DNA from: Ardenticatenaceae bacterium
Lineage (GTDB): Bacteria > Chloroflexota > Anaerolineae > Promineifilales > Promineifilaceae
Assembly (NCBI GenBank): GCA_020634415.1
Contig: JACKBT010000003.1
Location: 124,001-188,000, forward strand
DNA: 64,000 nucleotides
Direction: 5' to 3'
Made by a program: the position numbers and the translations under genes
Shown here: positions 1 through 8,054 of the stretch, piece after piece
Layout of the letters: the number at the start of each line of letters is the position of its first letter
How positions within the stretch are numbered: position 1 is the stretch's first letter
Notes under the pieces: generated by a model
Told to the model about the DNA's origin: nothing
What the model saw: only the letters and a program-made list of their open reading frames with translations
Database searches by the model: none

Positions 1-153
1 CCCAAATTCAAGCGCATCACCGTCCTCCACCTTGCCCAAGACAATTATGAAGTGCATGGCGAATTTGCAGCCGATGACACAGCCGCCTCGAAATTACTGG
101 CAGGTTTTGCGGTGGCAGTCAACGATGTCTTTGCCGCCGCCAACGAGGATTAA
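1..153 (+). CDS. C-terminal end of an unidentified protein (5' truncated by window)
   Basis: An open frame runs from the first base to a TAA at 151-153 and encodes the last 50 residues of a protein whose start lies outside the window. The tail reads as a mixed alpha/beta segment ending FAAANED. I do not recognise the family and no motif is visible. Its coding character rests on the uninterrupted frame and on the intergenic hairpin repeat that begins right after the stop. Confidence 0.5.
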   Translation, partial: PKFKRITVLHLAQDNYEVHGEFAADDTAASKLLAGFAVAVNDVFAAANED

Positions 154-171
154 TTAACCACAAATACCGTA

Positions 172-237
172 GGGGCGGGACGACGCGGAAACGCATTGGA
201 TACAAACCAACACCTCATCTCCGCGTCGTCTCGCCCC
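172..237. repeat. Family A intergenic hairpin
   Basis: Imperfect inverted repeat of about 18 bp (arms 172-189 and 220-237, one mismatch) built on GGGGCGGGACGACGCGGA. The same arms recur at 11513-11577. It lies between the partial gene and the thiolase gene and has no T-run, so it is not an obvious terminator. Confidence 0.75.
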
Positions 238-259
238 CGCTCAATTACAGGAAAGATTT

Positions 260-1534
260 ATGAAAGAAGTAGTCATTGTTGAAGCAGTACGTACCCCAAT
301 CGGCCGTCACGGGGGCGCGTTAGAAAGTGTGCGTCCCGATGACATGGCCGCGCTGGTCATTAAAGAAGTTATCACGCGGACAGGCATTGATCCGCAGGTG
401 GTTGAAGAGGTTTATCTCGGCTGTGCCAATCAGGCCGGAGAAGATAACCGCAACGTAGCCCGTATGGCGACGCTGCTGGCTGGTCTGCCACAAAGCGTGG
501 CTGCCGTTACCTTCAACCGCCTCTGTGCCAGCGGCCTCAATGCCGTCAATCAGGCCGCCCGCGCCATTCGCTGCGGCGAGGGCGATGTCTTCATCGCTGG
601 CGGCGTGGAAAGTATGACCCGCGCCCCCTATTCCTTCCCCAAAAACTCCCGCGCCTGGGGGCCATCGGGCAATGTGACGGCCTACGATACAACGCTGGGC
701 TGGCGTTATCCCAATCCCCAAATGGAGGCGATGTTTCCGCTAGAAGCGATGGGCGAAACGGCCGAAAATATCTACGACCTCACCTGCTCCGGCCAGCTAG
801 AAGGCGGGGCAATTTCCCGCGAGGAGCAAGATGCCTTTTCGCTGGAAAGCCAGCGTCGCGCCTGTGAAGCCATTAACAACGGCTACTTCCAGCGCGAGAT
901 TGTGCCGGTCCCCATTCCCCAACGGCGCGGCGACCCCATTCTGGTGGATACGGACGAACACCCGAGGATTAAGTGGGCAGACGGCCGTTACACCCTCGAT
1001 ACCGACATGGCAACCCTAGCCAAACTGCGTCCCGCCTTCCGCAAAGGCGGCACCGTCACCGCCGGTAACGCCAGCGGCCTAAACGATGGGGCCTGTGCGG
1101 TGCTAATCATGTCTGCCGACAAAGCGGCCGAGTTGGGGCTGAACCCCCGCGCTCGTTGGCTGGCCTCCGGCGCGGCCGGCGTAGACCCGCGCACGATGGG
1201 GCTTGGCCCGGTGCCCGCCACCCACAAAGCCTTACAGCGGGCTGGCCTGACAATGGCCGACATAGACCTGATTGAACTGAACGAAGCCTTTGCCGTGCAG
1301 GCCCTGGCCGTCATGCGTGCAGCCGGGATGCGCCCCGAAATCACCAACGTCAACGGCGGGGCCATCGCTCTCGGCCATCCCCTTGGCTGCTCTGGTGCCC
1401 GCATTTTAACCACCCTGCTGCACGAAATGGAACGCCGCGCCGAAGCGGGGCAATCCATGCGCTACGGTCTGGCAACGCTGTGCGTGGGCGTGGGGCAGGG
1501 CGAAGCCGCAGTAATTGAGAGATTGGGAGATTAG
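260..1534 (+). CDS. Acetyl-CoA C-acyltransferase (thiolase)
   Basis: A 424-residue thiolase that cleaves or condenses 3-oxoacyl-CoA with CoA in the cytoplasm. The nucleophilic cysteine is Cys89 in the CASGLNAV motif. NEAFAVQ lies near residue 342, His373 in [17 protein letters not shown], and the second catalytic Cys408 in LCVGVGQG, so the active site is complete. The overall wording resembles 3-oxoadipyl-CoA / PaaJ-PcaF type thiolases, but the substrate cannot be fixed from sequence. The length is slightly above the usual 390-400, with the extra residues in the loop around 130-165. The stop codon falls inside a family B hairpin. HMG-CoA lyase (2623) and enoyl-CoA hydratase (57271) in the window make acyl-CoA or ketone-body catabolism plausible. 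Confidence 0.9.
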   Translation: MKEVVIVEAVRTPIGRHGGALESVRPDDMAALVIKEVITRTGIDPQVVEEVYLGCANQAGEDNRNVARMATLLAGLPQSVAAVTFNRLCASGLNAVNQAARAIRCGEGDVFIAGGVESMTRAPYSFPKNSRAWGPSGNVTAYDTTLGWRYPNPQMEAMFPLEAMGETAENIYDLTCSGQLEGGAISREEQDAFSLESQRRACEAINNGYFQREIVPVPIPQRRGDPILVDTDEHPRIKWADGRYTLDTDMATLAKLRPAFRKGGTVTAGNASGLNDGACAVLIMSADKAAELGLNPRARWLASGAAGVDPRTMGLGPVPATHKALQRAGLTMADIDLIELNEAFAVQALAVMRAAGMRPEITNVNGGAIALGHPLGCSGARILTTLLHEMERRAEAGQSMRYGLATLCVGVGQGEAAVIERLGD

Positions 1535-1579
1535 AGACTAGAAACTGGAGACTGACCAATCTCTAGTCTCCAGTCCCCA
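1522..1579. repeat. Family B hairpin (GAGACTAGAGACTGGAGAC type)
   Basis: Runs of GAGACTAGA/ACTGGAGAC followed by their complements CTCTAGTCTCCAGTCCCC, able to fold into an imperfect hairpin. The thiolase TAG (1532-1534) lies within the left arm. Other copies are at 12511, 17006, 33104 and 35332. Confidence 0.8.
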
Positions 1580-1585
1580 TGTATT

Positions 1586-1960
1586 ATGACACAAACCTTC
1601 ACTTTACTCGGTTCGGCCCTTATGTTTTTGGGCGTGGCCGCGGGCGCTTTTGGAGCGCATGGGTTGAGCGGCTATTTTACGACTTATCCTGATTTGCAGG
1701 GGACGTATGATACGGCCGTTCGCTACCACATGATCCACGCCCTGGCTCTCTTCAGTGCTGCCTGGCTGGCCGAAAAATGGCCCGGTTCCCTGACAACCTG
1801 GTCTGGCTGGCTCTTCTTTGTGGGCATCTTGATCTTCTCCGGGAGCTTGTACCTCTTGGTGTTCACACGAGTTCGTTGGTTGGGAGCCATCACACCTCTG
1901 GGCGGGGTGGCCTTTCTGGCTGGCTGGGCTTGTCTATTCATCGCTGCCTGGCGCAGCTAA
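1586..1960 (+). CDS. DUF423 family small membrane protein
   Basis: A 124-residue inner-membrane protein with four predicted hydrophobic helices. It has the DUF423 (YgdD/YwdK-like) signature: an N-terminal GVAAGAFGAHGL stretch (about residues 17-28) and YHMIHALALF (about 47-56). The biochemical function of the family is unknown. It starts 51 bp after the thiolase stop, directly behind a family B hairpin, and is followed by a 20-bp perfect palindrome, so it is probably an independent or small transcription unit. Length is normal for the family. Confidence 0.85.
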   Translation: MTQTFTLLGSALMFLGVAAGAFGAHGLSGYFTTYPDLQGTYDTAVRYHMIHALALFSAAWLAEKWPGSLTTWSGWLFFVGILIFSGSLYLLVFTRVRWLGAITPLGGVAFLAGWACLFIAAWRS

Positions 1961-1966
1961 TTACGC

Positions 1967-1986
1967 AATTACGTCATGACGTAATT
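1967..1986. repeat. 20-bp perfect palindrome
   Basis: AATTACGTCATGACGTAATT is a perfect 20-bp palindrome 16 bp upstream of the rhodanese start. Related ATTACGT runs occur at 28050-28085. It could be an operator for a dimeric regulator or a member of a dispersed repeat family; the sequence does not decide. Confidence 0.7.
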
Positions 1987-2002
1987 ACTTCTAGAGGTTT
2001 TT

Positions 2003-2353
2003 ATGTTTGGTATTCCCGAAATTTCCGTGCAAGATGTGGCCACAAAACGGGCGAATGGCGACGACTTTATTTTGATGGATGTGCGTGAAGCCGTCGAGTT
2101 AAATTATGCCAATTTAGGCGAGGGTGTCCTGCATGTGCCCCTCAGCGACATTGCCGAGCGGCGGTTGGAAGCCCTGCCAGAAAGCATCGTCGCGGGCAAA
2201 GATGCGGAAATTGTGGTCATGTGCCATCACGGCAATCGCAGCGGGCAAGTGACGGGCTGGCTGCTGCAGCAGGGCTGGACGAATGTGCTGAATATGGTGG
2301 GGGGAATTGATGCTTATGCCATACAAGTGGATTCTTCTGTGGGGCGTTATTAG
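2003..2353 (+). CDS. Rhodanese-like sulfurtransferase domain protein
   Basis: A single-domain 116-residue rhodanese. The N-terminal DVREAVE stretch (residues 26-32) is the CH2A-type motif, and the active-site loop CHHGNRS (Cys74-Ser80) carries the persulfide-forming cysteine. The family transfers sulfane sulfur to thiol acceptors in the cytoplasm. The basic CxxGxRS loop is the GlpE/PspE-like type that usually prefers thiosulfate or protein persulfides. No sulfur gene lies nearby, so the physiological partner is unknown. Confidence 0.9.
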   Translation: MFGIPEISVQDVATKRANGDDFILMDVREAVELNYANLGEGVLHVPLSDIAERRLEALPESIVAGKDAEIVVMCHHGNRSGQVTGWLLQQGWTNVLNMVGGIDAYAIQVDSSVGRY

Positions 2354-2622
2354 GGGTAATTGGGTAATTGAGTAATTGGATCATGCCGCTTGTGGTGTTT
2401 TCGGGGTTGACGGGGACGGGAAAAGTTAGCTGGCGGGCGGAAGGAAAGCTCGTTTAGGGTACTGTAAATGACTTTGAGGAGAATGTAACGGCCGTTCTCA
2501 CTTATTTAGACCAACCTTAAGAATCGTAAGGAACACTACTGCCAACACTTCCAACAAGTAAACAAATTGATGCGTAGAAATGGGTGGCCCACACTCCCCA
2601 TCTTCTGCTCTCCCATTCCCAC

Positions 2623-3555
2623 ATGAACGACGCGATTAAGATATATGAGGTAGGCCCGCGTGATGGTTTACAAAACGAGGCCACGCCCATCACCACAAAA
2701 CAAAAGTTAACGTTAATTGACGGCCTGGTCGCCGCTGGCCTAAGACACATCGAGGCCACCAGTTTCGTGCATCCCCAAGCCGTACCCCAACTGGCCGATG
2801 CCGATGAGGTGATGGGGCAAACCATGCACCAACATGGCGACAAGCCCATCGAGTTTGTTGGCCTGGTTTTCAACCAGCGCGGCTATGATCGCGCCCTGGC
2901 GGCTGGCTGCCGCTCGTTGGCTTTTGGCGTAGCCGTCAGCAACACCATGAGCGAGCGCAACACCCACATGACCACCCAGCAGGCCATTGACACCAGCCGC
3001 GCTTTGGTGGCACAGGCCCAACGGGATGGCCTGCGCACCCGCATGTACTTGATTACAGCCTGGGTCTGTCCCTTTGAAGGGCCAGTCAACCCCTTGCGCA
3101 CCATTGCCGTCGCCGAAGAGTTGTGGGCAATAGGGCTGGACGAGTTGGCCGTGGGCGACACGATTGGGCAGGCGCACCCGCTGGAAGTGGGGCATCTCAT
3201 GGAGGAGTTGGGCAAGCGGCTGGATATGTCGCGGCTGGCGGCGCATCTGCATGATACGCAGGCGATGGGGCTGGCTAATGCCACCACTGCTTTGCAAGCG
3301 GGGGTGCGCATCTTCGATACCAGCGTGGGTGGATTGGGCGGCTGCCCCTTTGCGCCTGGCGCGGCCGGCAATTTAGCTACAGAAGATTTGGTCTATCTGG
3401 CCTACAAGATGGGCTTGGGTACGGGCGTGGACTTTGCCCAATTGTGGGATGTGGTCTATGAGTTGGAGGGCTGGATCGGCCGTCCCATTGGCGGCCGCAT
3501 TCGGCAGTGGTGGGAAAGTGTCTGCCGCACTGAACCGACATTGGCGTTTTCATAA
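2623..3555 (+). CDS. mvaB: Hydroxymethylglutaryl-CoA lyase
   Basis: Cytoplasmic lyase that splits (S)-3-hydroxy-3-methylglutaryl-CoA into acetoacetate and acetyl-CoA, the last step of leucine catabolism. From the chosen start the protein has 310 residues. The metal and catalytic residues are present: EVGPRDGLQNE (Arg13, Asp14), the HLHD pair (His208, His210), the flexible-loop cysteine Cys241 in GGLGGCPFAPG, and Asn250. A GTG at 2584 would add 13 residues, but family members begin just before the KIYEVGPRDG strand, so ATG 2623 is preferred. No clear Shine-Dalgarno is seen. Related acyl-CoA enzymes lie at 260 and 57271, but the rest of the leucine pathway is not in the window. Confidence 0.92.
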   Translation: MNDAIKIYEVGPRDGLQNEATPITTKQKLTLIDGLVAAGLRHIEATSFVHPQAVPQLADADEVMGQTMHQHGDKPIEFVGLVFNQRGYDRALAAGCRSLAFGVAVSNTMSERNTHMTTQQAIDTSRALVAQAQRDGLRTRMYLITAWVCPFEGPVNPLRTIAVAEELWAIGLDELAVGDTIGQAHPLEVGHLMEELGKRLDMSRLAAHLHDTQAMGLANATTALQAGVRIFDTSVGGLGGCPFAPGAAGNLATEDLVYLAYKMGLGTGVDFAQLWDVVYELEGWIGRPIGGRIRQWWESVCRTEPTLAFS

Positions 3556-3622
3556 TCAGGTGATGCCTGTTGCTTTTTTTCTTTTGATCATGTTATGCTT
3601 TTTCATACAAGGAAGGTGAACG

Positions 3623-4030
3623 ATGACTCAAGCTATTACGCTCCAACTCTCAGAATCCGTATTGCAACGGGCTAGACAGGTCGCTACAGCTTTGGAGTAT
3701 TCTGTGGAAGATGTACTTTCTGCGGCACTTTCGGCTTCTTTACCCGATTTGTCGAATGTGCCTGTGGACGTACAAGGAGATCTGGCCCGAATGGTTACAT
3801 TAGATGATGCGTCTTTGTGGGATATGTCGCGGCAAATGTTGCCAGAGAAGACAGAGGAGCGTTGGCAACAATTAAGGGAGATTCAAGATGAACGTGAGCT
3901 AAATGCCAAAGAAACGGCCGAATTAGATAATCTACGACGAGAATACGGCCGTATCACCTTACAAAAAGCTCGTGCCTTGGCTTTACTTAGTTCACGGAAC
4001 GGCCGTCCTTTGCTGCAAGATCTAGCTTAA
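3623..4030 (+). CDS. Small hypothetical protein paired with HNH endonuclease
   Basis: A 135-residue soluble, highly charged protein. Residues 1-40 (LQLSESVLQRARQVA, VEDVLSAAL) look like the ribbon-helix-helix-type N-terminus of small antitoxin-like proteins. Residues 80-125 are a likely coiled coil rich in Glu, Arg and Leu. Its TAA overlaps the ATG of the HNH gene by one base (TAATG), so the two are almost certainly translated together. I do not recognise a named family. Being antitoxin-like is an inference from the N-terminal pattern and the pairing. Confidence 0.7.
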   Translation: MTQAITLQLSESVLQRARQVATALEYSVEDVLSAALSASLPDLSNVPVDVQGDLARMVTLDDASLWDMSRQMLPEKTEERWQQLREIQDERELNAKETAELDNLRREYGRITLQKARALALLSSRNGRPLLQDLA

Positions 4031-4455
4031 TGGCCGTTTATCTATCCGATTCGCTGCGACAAGAAGTTTATGTCAGAGCCAATTATCGTTGTGAATATTG
4101 TCTGACCAGTCAGCGCATTAGTGGGGGACAAATGCACATTGAACATATTCTCCCCTCATCACGTGGTGGTACAACAGAAACACACAACCTATGCCTTGCT
4201 TGTGCCTGGTGCAACAGTTACAAAGGGACGAAAATAGAGGCCATTGATCCCATTTCCCACAAGGTTGTATCTTTGTTTAACCCGCGCACCCAACAATGGG
4301 CAGACCATTTCCAGTGGCACGCTGCGGGTGTGGAAGTCATGGGAATGACACCCATTGGTCGCGCCACAGTCGAAGCCTTAAAGATGAACAACGAATATAT
4401 TGTTCCTGCTAGAGAACAGTGGCTCTTAGCTGGATGGCATCCCCCAAGAAGTTAA
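4030..4455 (+). CDS. HNH endonuclease
   Basis: A 141-residue stand-alone HNH nuclease. The beta-beta-alpha-metal fold is shown by CEYC (about residues 19-22), the catalytic HIEHILPSSRGG segment (His about 38-41), the Asn of THNLCLACAWCN, and the second CxxC (ACAWC), which with the first CxxC forms a structural zinc site. It is translationally coupled to the preceding small protein. Such stand-alone HNH genes are common in cyanobacteria and Chloroflexota, and their substrate is usually unknown. The last four bases overlap the end of the convergent aminotransferase gene. Confidence 0.88.
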   Translation: MAVYLSDSLRQEVYVRANYRCEYCLTSQRISGGQMHIEHILPSSRGGTTETHNLCLACAWCNSYKGTKIEAIDPISHKVVSLFNPRTQQWADHFQWHAAGVEVMGMTPIGRATVEALKMNNEYIVPAREQWLLAGWHPPRS

Positions 4456-5609
4456 GCGAGCCTTTCTACAACCGCCCCAAAACGGCCGATTTCCTCCTCC
4501 GTGTTATAACAATGAAAAGAAGCCCGAATATGGGGCGTACCCTCTCGATCCAGATGTTTGACAACCGTGATATTGTGCTGGCGCAAATAGCTGACCAACT
4601 TATCGGTTTCCTCTACATCCAAACCCGTGCGGAAGGTGGTGATAGGGCCGTAATCACTGCGGGGGGTAATGACCTCGTAGCCGAGATCGGTGAGGGTTTG
4701 GCTGGCAACGGCCGTTAACCCCCGCGTATGCGCCCCAATATTGGCCACACCCAACTCCTGCAACAGCCGCACACTCTCCAACACCGCATACATGCCCACA
4801 CTGTTAGCCGTCCCCGAACGAAAACGCTGTGCCCCTGCCGCTAACGTCAGGTCATAATTGAGCCAGTGCAAGAAGTTTTCCGTCGAACTGCCACTGATGA
4901 TGCGGGGATGGAGCGTCTCGGCCCAGGCATCATGGACATACATGAAACCACAGCCAGGCGAAGCCAGCAGCGATTTTTGCCCGCCCGTCACCAGCGCGTC
5001 AATGTGCATGGCCTGCACATCAATGGGCATGTGGCCGATGGCCTGGATGGCATCCACCACAAAGAGAATGTTATTTTCGTGGCAAAACGCGCCAATCGCC
5101 GCCAAATCAGTGCAGTGGCCGGTGAAGAATTGGATGGCACTGGCGGCCACCAGGCGTGTGTTTTCGTCTACTTGTTCTTTTAGCGCTTCGAGAGTGAGGC
5201 CGCCGTTAACGGCCGTTACCCACTTCACCGCCACCCCATCCCGCGCCAGACTCAGCCAGGGATAGACATTGGCCGGGAACTCAATATCGCAGAGCAGAAT
5301 ATTATCGCCAGCTTGCCAATCAATGGCCTGGGCAATGGCGTTCAGACCGGTGGAGGTGCTGGCCGTAGGCACAATCTCGTTACCCGAAGCGGCGTTGATG
5401 AGAACGGCCGTTTCCTTTTGAAAAGCGGCCGTCATCTCCGCCCGTTCATCATTAAAAAAATTGCCCGACCGGCGAGACATCTGCTCCGTCGCCCACTGCA
5501 TCTTGTTTTTGGTGCGTGTGGGCAGCGGTGCCACCCCGGCGTTGTGGAAATAGACAAATTCTTGGGTAATGGGAAATTCACTTTGGCGCAAAGCCGCTAC
5601 ATCATACAT
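4452..5609 (-). CDS. Aminotransferase class V (cysteine desulfurase-like)
   Basis: PLP-dependent fold-type I enzyme of 385 residues from the chosen start. The Schiff-base lysine is Lys212 in VTGGQKSLLASPG, the pyridine-binding Asp is Asp186 in FVVDAIQAIG, and the N-terminal FHNAGVAPLP is typical of the SufS/CsdA/kynureninase group. A catalytic cysteine loop like that of SufS is not obvious, so desulfurase activity is uncertain; amino-acid lyase or aminotransferase activity is equally possible. The start at 5609 is supported by AGGAG seven bases upstream. An upstream in-frame ATG at 5729 would overlap aat and is rejected. The gene is divergent from aat. Confidence 0.85.
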   Translation of the reverse strand: MYDVAALRQSEFPITQEFVYFHNAGVAPLPTRTKNKMQWATEQMSRRSGNFFNDERAEMTAAFQKETAVLINAASGNEIVPTASTSTGLNAIAQAIDWQAGDNILLCDIEFPANVYPWLSLARDGVAVKWVTAVNGGLTLEALKEQVDENTRLVAASAIQFFTGHCTDLAAIGAFCHENNILFVVDAIQAIGHMPIDVQAMHIDALVTGGQKSLLASPGCGFMYVHDAWAETLHPRIISGSSTENFLHWLNYDLTLAAGAQRFRSGTANSVGMYAVLESVRLLQELGVANIGAHTRGLTAVASQTLTDLGYEVITPRSDYGPITTFRTGLDVEETDKLVSYLRQHNITVVKHLDREGTPHIRASFHCYNTEEEIGRFGAVVERLA

Positions 5610-5711
5610 CGTGGGACTCCTAATGAGGGAATTTAGACCGCTAAGGATAGTAGAAAAATCATAAATCCCAAATCGTAAATCGTAAATCGCAAATATGATA
5701 CAATCTGCCCC

Positions 5712-6290
5712 ATGCCGATTACGCCACAATTATTGTTATCTGGTTACTGCCAGGGAATTTTCCCAATGGCCGATGAAGATGAGATTTTTTGGTACGATCC
5801 CGATCCCCGTGCCATCATCCCCTTGGATAGTTTTCACATACCTCGTTCCTTACAGCGGGTGATAAATAGCGGCCGTTTTGAAGTCCGCGTAGATACCGCC
5901 TTTAGCGACGTGATGCGAGCCTGTGCCGCACCTGGGGACGGCCGCGAAACAACCTGGATTAGTGAGGAGTTCGTTCAGGTTTATACTCAACTACACCAGT
6001 CACGACTGGCCCACAGCGTCGAAACTTGGCTGGATGGCGAACTGGTTGGGGGCTTATATGGTGTCTCGCTGGGCGGTTTTTTTGCCGGCGAAAGCATGTT
6101 CCACCGCGAACGCGATGCCAGCAAAGTGGCTCTAGTACACCTGGTAGAACGCATGAAACATGGCGGTTACACGTTGCTGGATGTGCAGTTTATGACCCCC
6201 CATCTGCGCCGCTTTGGGGCCATTGAAGTGCCACGCAAATATTACAAAAAGCTGTTGGCCCAGGCGCTGCAAGCTGGCACAAAATGGTGA
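5712..6290 (+). CDS. aat: Leucyl/phenylalanyl-tRNA--protein transferase
   Basis: A 192-residue transferase that adds Leu or Phe from aminoacyl-tRNA to proteins with N-terminal Arg or Lys, marking them for ClpS/ClpAP degradation (N-end rule). Family hallmarks are all present: YCQGIFPMA (about residues 12-20), WYDPDPRAIIPL (27-38), HIPRSLQRV, the WLDGELVGGLYGVSLGGFFAGESMF block (from about residue 105) and LLDVQFMTPHLRRFGA. The length is at the short end of the family. It is divergent from the aminotransferase with a 102-bp gap. Confidence 0.95.
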   Translation: MPITPQLLLSGYCQGIFPMADEDEIFWYDPDPRAIIPLDSFHIPRSLQRVINSGRFEVRVDTAFSDVMRACAAPGDGRETTWISEEFVQVYTQLHQSRLAHSVETWLDGELVGGLYGVSLGGFFAGESMFHRERDASKVALVHLVERMKHGGYTLLDVQFMTPHLRRFGAIEVPRKYYKKLLAQALQAGTKW

Positions 6291-6294
6291 TCAC

Positions 6295-6672
6295 TTAGCT
6301 CGTGCTGTTTTCAGCCTCAAGGTCGGTATACAGTTCAATCGTGTTCCCATCAGGATCACGCACGGCGGCATGGATAGATCGTTCGTTATACACAATCCCG
6401 CCTTCCTGGCAGCCACCATGTTTATCGGCCAGGGCAATCACATGCTCCACATCAGGCACCGCAAAACCCAGTTGATGCGAGGGATAGCCTTCAAAATCGG
6501 CTGCGGCTCGCAGCGGCACCAGCTTGAGCGTCAGATCACCCATCGTGCCAAATTGGGACGGGAAGCCGCCTGTGGTGACGGGCTGGAACTGGAAGCCGAA
6601 AGCCTCACGATAAAAATCCACCATGGCCTGAAGATGGTATACCTGGAGCGCAATTGTGCTTAATTTGATCAT
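6295..6672 (-). CDS. VOC superfamily (glyoxalase/bleomycin-resistance-like) protein
   Basis: A 125-residue single VOC module (two beta-alpha-beta-beta-beta units). Characteristic pieces are YREAFGFQFQ near residue 21, SHQLGFAVPDVEHVIALADK in the middle and RDPDGNTIELY at the C-terminus, whose Glu is a usual metal ligand. VOC proteins range from glyoxalases to dioxygenases and antibiotic-binding proteins, so the substrate is open. It converges on aat with a four-base gap. Confidence 0.88.
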   Translation of the reverse strand: MIKLSTIALQVYHLQAMVDFYREAFGFQFQPVTTGGFPSQFGTMGDLTLKLVPLRAAADFEGYPSHQLGFAVPDVEHVIALADKHGGCQEGGIVYNERSIHAAVRDPDGNTIELYTDLEAENSTS

Positions 6673-6772
6673 GCTGTTTGCCTTTTATGGGGGTGAGTGG
6701 AGATAAGTGTTTATCTCTGTGAGCAGGGAAAGATAGCAGAATCATAGCACCTATGTTCTGATTTCACAAATC

Positions 6773-6802
6773 AAAAAAGGGCTGTCAGGCACAGCCCTTT
6801 TT
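6773..6802. terminator. Bidirectional hairpin terminator
   Basis: AAAAAAGGGCTGT, a four-base loop and ACAGCCCTTTTT form a strong GC stem flanked by A and T runs. It sits just downstream of the META lipoprotein gene (minus strand) and upstream of the VOC gene, so it most likely ends META transcription. Confidence 0.85.
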
Positions 6803-6820
6803 GATTACCACTCATTTTGC

Positions 6821-7924
6821 TTATTGTGTTTGGTCTTGCACCTGGAAGGTCATCACCAGGTTGCCATCGGCATCCATGAGCGTCAGTGTGTTACGTTGAA
6901 TTTCGTACTGGGCGATGTTGGCTAAGGCGGTCAAGAATTCCGTCTCGCGCTGGCTCCGTTCTTCCTCGGCGCAGGCCATTAGTGTGCCCACTGCCTGGCC
7001 GAGCGTTAGGGTTGAGCCGTCTGTCTCGTAAGAAACCGAGTAGCTGTTGCAGCCAGATGAGCCACCCATTGTGCCGTCTTTGAATTCGGCCGTTATATCG
7101 CTGTCAATCCAGGTGTTGACCACCGCATCCCCATCCGCAATGCCGCCCAAAACCCACTGGGTATCGGTGAGGGTCGCTTCTGTGGGCGGCTGGAAGGTGA
7201 GGGCACCTTCAGCGGTGTGTAGTGTCAGGGTGTCGCCTTCAAGGGTGAGGGATTCGGCCGTTTGCAAAGCAGCCAAAAACGCCTGTTCCTGATCCATCAC
7301 CCCTTCACACCACATTTCGGTCATCCCCACTTCCCCAATCGTCACCGCTGTGCCTTCTAAGGCAAAAGAGCCAAAGTAACTGTTGCAGCCCGTTGTGCCC
7401 CGCAGCCCATTTTCGTCAAAAGCGATGGTGGGAATGGCATTGGGCAAAATCGTCATGCCCTCCCATTCAATCAGGTTCCAATCTGTGCCCATAAGCTGCT
7501 CAAGGAGAGAGATATCGGTTTGACCGTCAACGGCCGTTTCACTCACCACCGCCACCAACTCATACCGCAGCGTCGAAGCATCCGCCGGTGCATCTTCGAC
7601 TTCACGCTTGTTGACTAACAATTCGTACTCAAAACCAGGCACATAGTCAAAACCAACAATACTGTCATAAAAGAATTGCCACTCGCCATCTTCCGCAAAC
7701 TTTACTTGCAGACAAGTTTGCGGCGCGACACCCACGCAATCGGCCGTTTCCGCTGCCACCCACATCGTCACCGTTTCAGGTGTCTGTTCCTCAGCCGGCG
7801 GCTCTGTTCCTGGCGTTGAACCATCTGAAACAGTAGATTGTCCCGCTCCCGGCGCACAAGCCACAGCCAACAGCAGCAGCATAATCAACCATATTTGTTT
7901 ACCCATCATTTGAACCTTTGTCAT
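6821..7924 (-). CDS. Lipoprotein with DUF4377 and two META domains
   Basis: A 367-residue exported lipoprotein. Residues 1-25 form a signal peptide ending in a lipobox-like AVAC with Cys23 as likely lipidation site, followed by a Ser/Thr/Pro/Glu-rich linker. Residues about 50-125 match the DUF4377 pattern (MWVAAETADCVGVAPQTCL, ending in a YELLVNK strand). Two META (HslJ-like) domains follow, at about 143-245 (GTDWNLIEW, GTTGCNSYFGSF) and 252-360 (DTQWVLGGI, GSSGCNSYSVSY), each with the conserved GCNSY. META domains are linked to envelope or heat stress, but the molecular role is unknown. AGGAG lies nine bases before the start. Confidence 0.88.
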   Translation of the reverse strand: MTKVQMMGKQIWLIMLLLLAVACAPGAGQSTVSDGSTPGTEPPAEEQTPETVTMWVAAETADCVGVAPQTCLQVKFAEDGEWQFFYDSIVGFDYVPGFEYELLVNKREVEDAPADASTLRYELVAVVSETAVDGQTDISLLEQLMGTDWNLIEWEGMTILPNAIPTIAFDENGLRGTTGCNSYFGSFALEGTAVTIGEVGMTEMWCEGVMDQEQAFLAALQTAESLTLEGDTLTLHTAEGALTFQPPTEATLTDTQWVLGGIADGDAVVNTWIDSDITAEFKDGTMGGSSGCNSYSVSYETDGSTLTLGQAVGTLMACAEEERSQRETEFLTALANIAQYEIQRNTLTLMDADGNLVMTFQVQDQTQ

Positions 7925-8054
7925 GTCTAAAATCTCCTATTGTGATAATTTGTTATTTTCAGTGTGGCTTCGTGAAAATTTTCTCAAGCCAACACCTCTA
8001 TAACGATCAAAGCCAGACAAAGGTTCCCGTCCATGCAAAATTGCCTCATTTCCG

